Assembly: GCA_000934455.1 (NCBI GenBank)
Contig: KN894441.1
Location: 4,930 to 37,980 of the forward strand
Direction of reading: 5' to 3'
DNA length: 33,051 nucleotides
Source: Apostichopus parvimensis
Lineage: Eukaryota; Echinodermata; Holothuroidea; Aspidochirotida; Stichopodidae
In this document: piece by piece, positions 10,501 through 20,564 of the stretch
Numbering within the stretch: position 1 is the stretch's first letter
Layout of the letters: each line of letters begins with the position of its first letter
Program-made: the position numbers and the translations under genes
The notes under the pieces: generated by a model
Database searches by the model: none
What the model saw: only the letters and a program-made list of their open reading frames with translations
What the model was told of the DNA's origin: nothing

Positions 10501-12009
10501 TTGTTAACGTTTCTACTAATTTCCTATTCTGAAGAGATGTTTTCTACATGGTGGCAGTAACATTGGTTTATCCAATATCCAATGTACAGTTAATAAAGAG
10601 AGCTCTTTCTGCTCGGAAGAAAGCTTACACTGATTCAAGGGCCATTCTGTCAACACCAACAACCATCAATGATCTTCTCATAATTGTGATGGATGGTTCC
10701 AAAGTTACAGATTTGACCTCACGGATTCAGTGATTGTCTTGGATTCTTAATGTACATGCCTGTCAGGGGGTCGATCAAAATAAAACTCTTAGTTGAAGTA
10801 CTTAAGGAATCTCTTATGATGCAACTGCAGTAACTCATTTGCATAAACGTGTGTATCACAATAGACTTAGTACTAGTGGTCATAACTTTAAATTCCTTGG
10901 GCGGGGTTTGGAATGTTGCCTCGTGGAAAATTAGGCATAGAAATAATCACTTCGCTCTGAGACGTCCCGTTGTACAGATTGGGAGACGATTTGGTCGGGG
11001 ACCAGCACAGTGAAAACTTTATGATTTTTTGAGTGAAAGTCAACGTTTGTAGTGAACCAGGTTTTGGATTGGAGCCGTGACCTGTAAGTTTATTTAATAG
11101 ATTATTATACTAAGTCAGGGGGAATATAATTCGTGGATATCAATTTGCGGGGGGATGAAAATTTCGTGTTTATTTATTCAAGAGAAATCAAAATTTGCGT
11201 TAATTGCTTTATGAGAAAATAAATTTGTGTACGAAAAGTACGGGACAAATTTACAAGAAATTCACATAAAATGTGTATGATGTTATTTAATTCTTGACAT
11301 GCGTAAATTCAAGTTATTAGAAATTAACGAGTTTAAGAATATGTCGTTAAACATGTGAATTAATTTTTTTGGGAAGTCATTCGGCAACAGAAATTTTGCG
11401 ATATGTATTTACGTTTCAATCATTTCCAAAAAGAATGTACTGTCATGCGTATGACTATGAAACTTTATACTTTATACTGGAATAGGGTTTAAAGGAATTA
11501 GTTATTAGACAAATTCTTCCTTTTTTAATTCATAGGGTGGTAACTTGTGACCTGAGAATTAGGTCAATTCTGGCTAGGAGAGGCGACATGCGATGTTCCT
11601 TTCGCTTGAGAGGCAGTCTCGAAATATGAACTTTATCCTGGAACTGGAGAGAAAGCCGTGTCCAGTTTAACCTGTAGTATTCGTATTATTATTATTATTA
11701 TTCATTTGTATTCTAAGTATTATTGTAAGAAGCCTCAAGTATTTTATGGTTTCGTATAATAAAGTAAATTTTGTGTTTAAAACTCGTATCGCTTCTTTTA
11801 TCGATTCTATGTGTCAGACCTGCACCTGTTCCAAGGGCCTTGTTTAGGGGGACCTTGTGACAATGCCAATATCTGACCAGGGTACTACATGCTATCACTC
11901 CCATTACTTTCAATCCATTTGAGTGATACGGGCTCAAAAGGAAAATGATGCTGTGACCAAGACTGTGCTTGGATGTTGCTCTCATTGTCTTCCAGCAGAC
12001 AGGATATAT
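10501..12009. other. No gene recognised; ATT microsatellite
   Basis: The open frame 10548-10733 has no recognisable motif. The stretch 11120-11260 is rich in AATTTGCG/AAATTTCGTG phrases resembling degenerate MITE sequence. A pure ATT microsatellite lies at about 11682-11702. Open frames on both strands near 11713-12330 overlap one another and are shadows of the Penelope-like element or chance. Confidence 0.45.
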
Positions 12010-13560
12010 ATATATCTACATATATTCTTCTTAGTAAGTTAGCTAGGACTCGATTGGATATAGTATTTCTATCACAATGCAAACAGCTGAACATTGTACC
12101 TAAAGGACTCCGGATCCGTAACCCTCTACACAGTGGAGACAAACGCATAGATAGTGTATCTGACGCCATATGCTCTCGAGCCTCCCACCAACTACGAAAC
12201 CATGCACTAAAGTTTGCATATATACAAAACAAAACAGAGTATCGAAGGAACTAATACATACCAAAGAAAGCTTAGAGAACCTGGTTCCAGGCACTGCCGC
12301 TAATAAATAGGTTCTCTCTGCTCTGGACACTACCTACCGTAGGGGACTTAAGAATAGTTTTCATAGAAAATTGCGAAAACTTGAACAATTAACAGCACAG
12401 GACCCCCAACTACACCATCTGCACAGCACAGCCCATCCACATATTACCAGTAAGTTTCCAAAGCCATTTTATCATCGGGCTGATGACGTTATCACCGATA
12501 ACGTCATAAATCTATCGGACTATATTCTATCCGAAAATGAACAAGAGGTTCTACACAATGGCCTATCTTTCTGTCCCTCCCGTAAACTAGATCCAGTTGG
12601 TCTATGCTTCGACTTACATAATTTTGTTCGCCGTATGAGACTAAGAGAATTTTTCGAAGGGAACATTTCCGACCCGATTGCAGACACCAACAGGAAGGAC
12701 ACGCAACCAACACTACATGGTCCCAACAAAAAATCCAGTTGGACACCACCAGAAGGACGCAACAGATTTATAGATTCATTTGCCTTCAAAGCCAAACATA
12801 TCTTGACAAATTTATTTTAGAGAATGCCAACCCTCCACTCAACTCTAACATCAACCCTACTCAGTCCATGGCTATTAAGAAGCTTCGCAATAACCCAGAT
12901 GTTGTTATACAACAAGCGGATAAAGTAGGTGCCACAACCATTCTTAACACTTCTGACTACATCTTTGAAGCAGAGGAGCAACTTTGTAACTCTGATTTTT
13001 ACAAGGTATTACCGGAGAACCCTTCCGGACTCTTCCACCCCAAAATTGACGAATTATGTCAATCAGTACCGGAACATGTAGCAACCAAGATAGTAGAACT
13101 CACACCTAAGCACCCATCGTTGGGTACGTTCTATACTTTACCTGAAGTCCACAAACTTACTAAATTAATAGCAGACACTCATATTACCCCAGGCACCGAG
13201 GTAAAAACTCCCAATGTTGACTATAGCCTAAGACCCACTTCCCTCTCTTGTGATTGTATTAATGTTATTAATATTTTTTACTGTGTCCTTTGCAAAGAGG
13301 GCAATTATGTAGGTGAAACAGGCTCCCGGTTACGCTTACGTTTTAATAATCACAAAAATTCTATTCGTGATAATTTTGCAGGATTCCCCGTTTCCGAATA
13401 TTTCAATCTTCATAGTCATTCTCTCAAAAACCTAAAATGTATTTTAATTGCCTTGAACTTCAAATCCGCTACTGAACGTAAACGTAAAGAAATCGATTGG
13501 ATCTTTCGTATTAAGTCTCACATCAGCGGCCTCAGCAAAGACTTGGGCCCCTTAACAACT
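12010..13560 (+). pseudogene. Penelope-like element: N-terminal and RT1 region joined to GIY-YIG endonuclease, RT core deleted
   Basis: The order of conserved segments is that of a Penelope-like retroelement. About 12036-12250 gives the N-terminal LLSKLARTRL...VPKGLRIRNP region. About 12371-12790 gives LRKLEQL, NLSDYILSENEQEVLHNGL, FVRRMRLREFF and SSWTPPEGRNRFID. From about 12800, in another frame, come AIKKLRNNPDVVIQQADK, ILNTSDYIFEAEEQL and FYTLPEVHKL (13127-13160). Then the text jumps to a GIY-YIG nuclease at 13261-13548 (FYCVLC...YVGETG, RLRLRFNNHKNSIRDN). All RT catalytic motifs after RT1 are missing, so retrotransposition is impossible. Frameshifts lie near 12300 and 12800. The GIY is F-Y here and YIG is YVG, within the variation of the family. 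The GIY-YIG part lies in a 317-codon open frame (12739-13692). Confidence 0.85.
12483..12507. repeat. Perfect 11-bp inverted repeat with 3-nt loop
   Basis: ATGACGTTATC (12483-12493), loop ACC, GATAACGTCAT (12497-12507). It lies inside the Penelope-like coding sequence (encoding DDVITDNVI) and is preceded by CTG, giving CTGATGA. The helix is real in the sequence; a function is not shown. Confidence 0.7.
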
Positions 13561-13764
13561 ATCAGTTCTACAAACATATGTAATCTGTTCTTTGCTTCTG
13601 AATCTGCTTCCTGTATAGTCATGGTTTATTTGGTTATAATTCCATCTATGCAACTTACACTTATCACTGGTCATCTGGACTACGCGAGGTAAATTTGCGT
13701 AACTTCAATTAACATTCATTCAGTGGGTTTGGATGGAATGTTTGCCTGTGATGCCGAGGGCTAG

Positions 13765-13772
13765 TATAAAAG
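13765..13772 (+). promoter_or_regulatory. TATA box of the presumed LTR
   Basis: TATAAAAG lies about 450 bp before the presumed LTR end and 480 bp before the gag ATG. Position and sequence fit an LTR core promoter. Confidence 0.45.
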
Positions 13773-14036
13773 CCGTAGCGGCGTGGCCGATTATAATTAT
13801 TATTATGTCGGTGCAAGAGTGACGACGCACTCTTCCGTACCGTGCAGGTATACTGTGTGTTTCCTGCCGAATAGAGTCAAAGGTAGTCACTGTGTGTTCT
13901 TGCCTATTTTTATGTATTGGAAGTCTAGGGTAACTTCGTGTTCCCACATGTTTTGCTGACATTGAAGAACCGGGAGTGGCTTAACAATGGTCTAGTAAGT
14001 TATTGCATACTTGTTGTCTTTATTGTAGTGTCCTAA

Positions 14037-14106
14037 TAAACATGTATTATACACTTGGCGTTCCATAGTCCTAAACATGTATTACACACTTGGCGTTCCA
14101 TAGCCA
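14037..14106 (+). repeat. Two tandem 35-bp units in the LTR
   Basis: TAAACATGTATTATACACTT (continuing GGCGTTCCATAG) is repeated immediately with three or so substitutions. Each unit starts within the AATAAACATG polyA-signal region, so the duplication lies at or near the R/U5 part. Confidence 0.75.
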
Positions 14107-14217
14107 GTCAGTAAAGATGGCGTCGAAGTTATAAATAAAACGAGTACACCGTACTGTCTTGAACTGCAAAGCAATGCCTTTAACTGTGTCCTTTATTTAA
14201 CAACAAGTACTCTACAT

Positions 14218-14230
14218 TGGCGATGAGGAT
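14218..14230 (+). promoter_or_regulatory. Presumed primer-binding site
   Basis: TGGCGATGAGGAT follows the LTR end CTACA and lies 14 bp before the gag start. TGGCGA(T/C)GAGGAT-type sequences are typical of Gypsy primer-binding sites in invertebrates. The matching tRNA was not identified. Confidence 0.5.
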
Positions 14231-14244
14231 AATTTGGGCAAACG

Positions 14245-14769
14245 ATGGCCACATTCACAATTCCACCGCCTCCACCTCTGGAGATTGATTCAACAAGTCT
14301 TGCAACCAGTTTCAAGAAGTCCAAGCAGGCATTCACTAACTTCGAACTTGCAACGGGGATAGCGACCCGAGACAACTCGCTGCGGGTGGCGACTCTACTA
14401 GCCGTGATAGGGCAGCCGGCGACTGACCTATACAACACGTTTACGTGGGCTAACGAAGCTGACGCCAAGACATATCAGAAGGTAATCGATCAGTTTGAAG
14501 TGCATTGTAAGGGACATGCTAATACTACATATGAACGGTACATATTCAACACGAAAGTACAAAGAGAGGGTGAATAGTTTGAGAGCTTTGTTACATCTCT
14601 TAAGTCATTAGCAGAAACATGTGAATTTGAAACATTGACAGAATCTCTCATTAGGGACAGGATAATTCTAGGCATGAGAAATGCTAACATTCGTCAATGC
14701 CTCCTCCGTGAAGCACACTTGACCCTAAACCAAGCCATCACAATTGTCCGAGCAGCTGAAGCAGAGTAG
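14245..14769 (+). pseudogene. Ty3/Gypsy gag, truncated, with internal stop
   Basis: ATG at 14245 opens MATFTIPPPPPLEID. The frame continues as a capsid-like retrotransposon gag (LLAVIGQPATDLYNTFTW, FEVHCKGHANTTYERYIFNT), hits TAG at 14575-14577, then continues in the same frame with the conserved capsid C-terminal part (LAETCEFETLTESLIRDRII, LGMRNANIRQCLLRE, LTLNQAITIVRAAEAE) to TAG at 14767-14769. The zinc knuckle expected next is missing, because BEL/Pao sequence starts at this point. Gag forms the particle in which reverse transcription takes place. With the nonsense codon and truncation this copy is dead. Confidence 0.85.
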
Positions 14770-15468
14770 CGAGGGAATTGAAACTCTCACCTTCACAAGA
14801 ACTGGACTTCATCAATAAGTGGCTAGGAGACAAGTCATCAGAACTGGTGTTGCCGATACGCAGCATCTACGTCCACAATCCAGCAGGTCTGAAAATGACT
14901 TGGGAATGACTAGACAAAACGTATGGCGCACCAGAGGCCATCGAACATGCCTTGTTCAGTAGGTTGGAGAATTTCCCCAAACTAACACTCCTCAGGAAAA
15001 AACCAAGCTTCAACAATTAAGTGACCTTCTTCTGGAACTACAGGTCGCAAAAGAAGAGGGCACACCCCCAGGTCTTCTCTGGTTGGACACACACCGCGGA
15101 GTGAAACCCATTGTGGAGTAACTGCCGTATGGACTGCAAGAAAGATGGATATCCAGAGGCTCTCAATACAAGACAGAACACAAGGTGCCTTTCCCTCCCT
15201 TTAGAGTGTTCGCCGAATTTGTACGACAACAGGCCTCCGTATTCGGCAAGACTAATGACCCAGAACAACAATGTCCGATTCATAGGAAGCCTCATCGGCT
15301 ACAGAAAAGTCGCAGCTTCAGGAGCAAGGACATAGAAGGAAGACGGACATTTCTAAAGGAGCACGGCATCTGCTTCAAGTGCTGCGCATCCTCCCAACAT
15401 TTCGCTAAGGACTGCGAGGCTACAATCTCATGCTCCGAGTGTGAGTGTGAGGTTGTACTACCTCTATA
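14770..15468 (+). pseudogene. BEL/Pao gag fragment with zinc knuckle
   Basis: Segments typical of the DUF1759-type BEL/Pao gag occur across several frames: LSPSQELDFINKWLGDKSSE, IRSIYVHNPAGLKMTWE, TYGAPEAIEHALFSRLENFP, TKLQQLSDLLLELQVAKEEG, LPYGLQERWISRGSQYKTEH, then RRTFLKEHGICFKCCASSQH with AKDC (about 15340-15420). The last is a CCHC-like knuckle of the form expected in this family. At least three frameshifts and several stops break it. Its upstream part is missing at the junction with the Gypsy gag, and downstream it passes within about 30 bp into hAT sequence. Confidence 0.8.
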
Positions 15469-15474
15469 GACGAT

Positions 15475-17233
15475 CACCAATGAGGTGGCGTGAGCTGAAA
15501 GCCGTTGCCAAGATTTTGAAGAGAAATGTAGTCAAGTCATCGCTAGCACAAGAAACCCTTTGGATAGACCACAGACGAAAAGCGCTGCACTGTCTGGCCA
15601 CGAATTATCAGTGTGTGGCGACACAATTCGAAGAGCAGGCCACTGGGCAGTGGAGAGATGTACCACCTGCTGATGCCGCCAAGGTAAAAGGTTACTTGAA
15701 GCTTCTAAAATCCTGCAAGTTTGTTTTACACATGGCATTATACCAGGATTTGGTCGACGACATGGCTGAGGTATCTCTCGAGTTTCAGCGTGACGACCTA
15801 CCTCTTTATTCAGTGGGAATCAGTGTTGTGCTTGCAGAAGCAAGCTTAAGGAGGAAGAGGACAACTCCAGGCCCTCACCTGAGACCAGTAGTTGCTGCTG
15901 TCAATGAAGCCAATGCCTATGGTAAAGGCACCTTCCTCTTCAATGGTGTTGAACTTCAAGCCAGGTCGACAGAGCCATTCAAACGGCAGACAACAGACAT
16001 CATCAACACCATTTCATTCTGCATTGGGGACCAGATTTTCTAGCTTCAAGGATGATCCAGTGATCATGGCTACAGATATCCTGGATCCTTCCAATTATCC
16101 ATCTGATCCTGAAGCATTGTTGGATTATGGTTTGAATGAGGTCCAAACCATATCTGACCACTCCAAGCCACTGCTTCTTAAGAAGGGATGTGATGTCACC
16201 AAAATTGAACAGGAGTGGATGAAGGCAAAACAAGACATCAGAAAACATCATCAGAAAGAGCAATTTTTCCCCTTCTGGAAGAAGATGCTGTTAGAAAAAT
16301 CTGGTAAATACCCACACCTTCTTCTAGTATTAGCATGGTTCCGAAACTTAAAAGGAGAAGATGCGATTTCGAAAAGTCTTAATAACATGTTCACCCAGGC
16401 CTGTCTGGAATTTATGTCGTACAACCTTGGCAGACTTACTGTACATCCTTTTTCAAAGGGAAATGCCACTGTTGCATGAATTGAAAAGTGAAGTTTCAAA
16501 TTTGCTATCTTCCCTTGCAGCAGATTTTATGGAACTATCGTATGTAAGACAGACCGACCCTCTCAAAATAGATGTTAGCCTAGAAGAATAAACCATGTAC
16601 CACTCAATTAAAGTGTACACAGGATTTAAGACCACTGACACAATTCAAAGTATTATTGATGACTTGGGAACTGATCACCCAGATTTCAAACTGTTTCAAA
16701 TGCATTGCAAAGGGTATCTTGTGGAATTTTTAAAGCAGATATTGAGCAGATACGAAAACCTTGAAGAACTGGACTTCCTGAAATGCTTAGGACCAGCAGT
16801 AGCACACAATCTATCAATACCTTCTTTGGCACCACTGTTCAAAAGGTTGCCGTATCTCGAAGAGTTAGTAGCAGCCCAAGATGCTGACAGTGAATGGAGG
16901 CACAAGCAATTCACCCGGCTGCTAGATGGAAAATTGTCACCAAATGACTACTGGATGACTTATTTTGAGCTCAAAGATGAATGAGGAGAATTTGTCTTTT
17001 CAAATCTCATAAAAATCGTGGGTGTGCTTTTTTCTTTCACATTCTCTAACGCAGCCGTCGAAAGAGTATTAAGTCAGCTGAAGCTAATAATGAATGACCA
17101 CAGGTCTCGTCTTAAACAGGAAAGTTTGCTGGGACTACTTGAAACAAAGTTAAGTCTCCAACAGCATGGGCCAATATGCAGGCAGCTAAATTGGACCCCA
17201 GTGAAAGCATGTTACCGCTTCACGCAAGAATGA
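15475..17233 (+). pseudogene. hAT-family transposase remnant, ZNF862-like
   Basis: The first part (to 16041) reads GYLKLLKSCKFVLHMALYQD, LEFQRDDLPLYSVGISVV and GPHLRPVVAAVNEANAYGKG, which I associate with the hAT-derived region of zinc finger protein 862-like proteins of invertebrates and fish. After a frameshift near 16035 it continues DPVIMATDILDPSNYPSDPE and FFPFWKKMLLEK. In a third frame from about 16470 it continues through stops at 16589 and 16982 to the hAT C-terminal dimerisation motif (SNAAVERVLSQLKLIMNDHR, LLGLLETKLSL, about 17045-17160). Three frames and two in-frame stops show decay. Terminal inverted repeats were not located. The family is secure as hAT; the ZNF862-like subfamily is from memory. 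Confidence 0.75.
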
Positions 17234-17454
17234 GGTCAAACACAGATGGGGAGGAGGTAGTTGAACTGCGCCAAGAATTTTTGGCAGAGCAAGACCGTCA
17301 GTAGCACAAGGGCAAGGTAATGATTTTTGCTTTTTAAATTAGCCTTTGCCATTTCAATACAGTTAAATTGTAAACAATCGATTCGAATACCTGGCATTTT
17401 ATTGTGGTTGCACTATAGCAGAAGCGAACCACAACCAAGTTCAACATGTCTTTT

Positions 17455-18160
17455 TTACCATTGTAGAAAGTTTATGGGACGGTCGTTGCGAGAGTCGTCC
17501 AAGACCCTTCGGTATCCGGTGGCTATCATAGGCATGCATTTAACCGGACTTTGTGTGGAATGGTACTATCCCTTGAGCTGGAACATCGACATAAGTGGCC
17601 GGAATTACTTAACCACCTTGTGTTCCTGGATAACTGTACCCCTCACAGCGTCACCGGGTTCTCCCCTTACCGACTCCTTTTTGGACGTGAGCCATATACT
17701 CCAATAGACCAACTTCTGGGAAACACTGAAGAAGACAGGGATGAAGAGTTTGTTGCAGCCCAGGCAGATGCTCTGCTGAAGGTTCAACGAGTTGCTCAGG
17801 AGCGGATGGAAGCTGCACTACAAGCCAACAAGAAGAGACATGACCTTCAACAACTGAGCCCTCACATACTTGTTGGTAGTAGAGTTCTCCTCAAGAAATG
17901 TGTGCATGAAGGCCAACACAAACTGGAAGACAAGTACAACAGGGAGCCCTTTATTGTAGTTGCTGTAAATGAAGGCCTAGATGTATACCATATCAGACCA
18001 TTCTTAGGTGGAGCAGTGGGCACAGTAAACCGACGTCTAATCATCCTAGATCCACGCCAGCCCTTTCCATACTTGCCAGGTGAGGACGGTCAGGACATCC
18101 CAAAGGATGTAGCTGCTAAGGAAGATGACCTGGAGCCTGACGATTGGGAAGACAATGATG
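17455..18160 (+). pseudogene. Ty3/Gypsy integrase C-terminal half
   Basis: The text runs from the end of the integrase core (FNRTLCGM, LELEHRHKWPELLNHL, NCTPHSVTGFSPYRLLFGRE) into the C-terminal part (VAQERMEAALQANKKRHDLQ, VGSRVLLKKCVHEGQHKLED, KYNREPFIVVAVNEGLDVYH, IRPFLGG) and ends in an acidic tail. The catalytic DDE residues are upstream of the surviving part, apart from the region around FNRTLCGM. The 220-codon open frame 17551-18213 is fairly clean, so this fragment may be younger than its neighbours. It differs from the Gypsy pol at 20.5-22.2 kb, and RT, RNase H and LTRs for it are absent. Confidence 0.8.
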
Positions 18161-18234
18161 ACGTCAATATTAACATTCACATTAATTGCTACATTAAGGC
18201 ATATTACATTTGAGAAAAAATTCAAAAAATAGGA

Positions 18235-20503
18235 GAAATTTCAAGTGATGAAGATAGTGTGGATGATGGTGATGGTAAGGATTCTGTCCAACATGATGTC
18301 GGGAGTCCACATGTTGTTATGATTGACTCACCACCTTCTGCTTCAGGACCAAATCAACCAATTATTATGGAATATCACCCCAAAAAATGTGGAAAAGAAA
18401 ACTTTTCAGAGAGATTTCCAATCAGAATGGTTTAAATTCTACCCATGGTTGTCATATGACAATGCTACAGACAGTGGCACCTGCTTTGCAGGTAGAGAAT
18501 TCATGAACACAGATGATTTCCTTTTCACAAACTGGAAGAAACCAGAACGCTTAAAGAAACACACAGAAAGTAAAACACACCTCGATGCAATGACGGAGTG
18601 GATGCAATATCGCGCTGCAAGGAAACAGAACATGACCATTTAACCACAACTGGATAAGGGCCATGAACAAAAGGTAGCACAAAATATAGCATATATGAAA
18701 GTGATAATAGAATGCTTGATTTTCACTGCAAAATATTGCTCAAAGGGGAAAGCACGAGGACAGAAGCGGTATTCACGAAGTATCGGATAGCAATAGAGGT
18801 AATTGTTTAGAACTTCTACACATGCGTTGCAAAGATATTCCTTGGCTCGGTGAAAAATTACAAACCCAGTTGGGGGAACATGCTCAATGGACATCTCACC
18901 AGATATATTTGTAACGAAATACTTGAAATTATTGCAAATCTTGTCCTCCAGCTGATAAGATCCAAATCAAGGACACAGGATTGCAGTCACTTATAATGGA
19001 CGAAACCTCGGATATTAGTCATATCAAAGAAGTTACAATGTGCATTCGCTATATTTTTGAGGGGAAAACTAAAGTGTCATTTATAGGATTTTATTCCACC
19101 AAGTCCTTAGATGGCGAAAGTTTGTACGAGTTAGTATTAGAAGTGTTTGGTAGACTTGATTTACAACTAGACACTATAGTTGGAGAATGCTTTGATGGCG
19201 CTTCAAACACGAGTGGAGTAAACCGTGAATTAGCCACTAGCATGAAAGAATGTTCACCATTAGGCATATATGTTCACTGCTATGGCCATTTGTTGAATTT
19301 GGCGATTCAAGACACCTTGACACCAGGTCCATTGCGTAATGCTCTTGGAACTACGCAGAGCCTATACAATTTTCTAGAAGGAAGTCCTAAGCGACATGCT
19401 GTATTTAATGACATGGAAGTTGACGAGGAACACATTATCCACTCTCTTAAATCACAGAGTGTTACCCGATGGACATGTCGCTGGCAAGCAGTCAAAGCCG
19501 TTCTAAGCCAGATGAGTTGTATAATCAAAGCATTGATCACACTATCTGAGGATCGAGACCCAAAGACTGATTCTGAATGCTGTGTGTGACTTATTCTGAA
19601 TGCTGTGTGTGAGTTTGTATTTGGTTTATATGTATTAAAGTTAATACTATCGAATACTAGCAGCCTTAGTCAGTACCTCCATGGGAAGTCAGTGGCTGTA
19701 ATATCGGCAAAAAGGAGTGCAGATGCAACAAGACAAACACTCAAAGATAGAAGAAATGATGAAATGTTTGAACTTGTTTAGAAACAAGCTGAACTCCTCG
19801 GTTACAACATCAAAGAATGTAGAGCGGATACAGACTATGAATTCAAGGAACCAAAGCTTCCAAAAGCACGTCGACTCGTCGACTTGAGGTTCTCATGGGG
19901 ACAACAGGAGCTGGCGAAGAAAAGCAGTACACCACTCCAAGAGATTATTATCGTATCGATACTTATTTTTGTAGCATAGATAAAGTGGTTTCCGAGATGG
20001 AATCGAGGTTTGATGTGGATGACCAGAGCATACTTTGTGCCCTTGGTGACATTGTATTAAATGAAGCTTCAACTGCAAGTAGTTATGATAAAGTAGCAGG
20101 ATATTAATATTAAGATCGAGACATTCTCGAAGCTGAGAGGAAGAGTTTCATTAACTGTAGAAAACGAACTAAGCAAACCATTCCTCTGGATTCTGGTCCT
20201 CCTGCAGCAAATGTTGTGGAATATATGTACGCGTACGACCAATATGACATTTTGTGTACATATTATAAGTGTGCATGCATTCTTGCAACTATCCCAGCAA
20301 CGTAGTGTTCTGCCGAGAGGGCCGCCAGTGGCCTACGCAGATTAAAAACATATTTACGAAACACTTTGGGGCAACAAAGACTCAATAACCTTGCAATTCT
20401 GAACAATGAACGTGAGTTTACGAGCAGAATAATGCAAGAACAAATGGAAGACATTATAAATATTTTTGGATGCAGGCCGGGCAGAAATTCTTACTTTCAT
20501 TGA
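18235..20503 (+). pseudogene. hAT-family transposase remnant, ZMYM1-like (TTF finger, DUF4371, dimerisation domain)
   Basis: An acidic lead (ISSDEDSVDDGDG) and PKKCGKENFSERFP are followed, after a frameshift near 18410, by a TTF-type zinc finger region (FQSEWFKFYPWLSYDNATDS, FTNWKKPERLKKHTESKTHL). Then comes the DUF4371/hAT catalytic region (LIMDETSDISHIKEVTMCIR, VGECFDGASNTSGVNRELA, YVHCYGHLLNLAIQDTL, 18981-19589), then FVFGLYVLKLILSNTSSLSQ, and the C-terminal dimerisation domain (CSAERAASGLRRLKTYLRNT, NNLAILNNERE, 20308-20430), ending at TGA 20501-20503. This is the architecture of zinc finger MYM-type protein 1-like hAT transposases. It is broken by a TGA at 19587, a TAG near 19779, further frameshifts near 19900-20110, and a stop just before CSAERA. 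One finger Cys is replaced (CFAG). Confidence 0.85.
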
Positions 20504-20564
20504 GGACTTTTTTTACAGCTAAACCATTCAACCAGTCAAGCATAATTTGTTTGAGGGGATGTCG

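Larger units (their letters stand above)
13700..14216 (+). repeat. Presumed 5' LTR of a Ty3/Gypsy element
   Basis: This lies just upstream of a Gypsy gag. It has a TATA box (TATAAAAG, 13765-13772), a polyA signal (AATAAA, 14035-14040), a second AATAAA-like signal near 14134, and an end in ...CTACA directly before a primer-binding-site-like sequence. The left boundary is not determinable by eye, because no matching 3' LTR was found in the window. It could be a truncated LTR or 5' leader. Confidence 0.5.

Noticed and set aside
12477..12510. Hammerhead ribozyme core in the Penelope-like element
   Set aside because: CTGATGA is present, but no GAAA follows the helix and the region encodes conserved Penelope protein, so it is not a hammerhead.
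14037..14106. CRISPR-like or regulatory repeat array
   Set aside because: Only two directly adjacent units without spacers, inside a retrotransposon LTR.
15475..20503. Domesticated hAT genes (ZNF862-like or ZMYM1-like host genes)
   Set aside because: Both have several in-frame stops and frameshifts without introns at those points, so they are dead transposons and not host genes.
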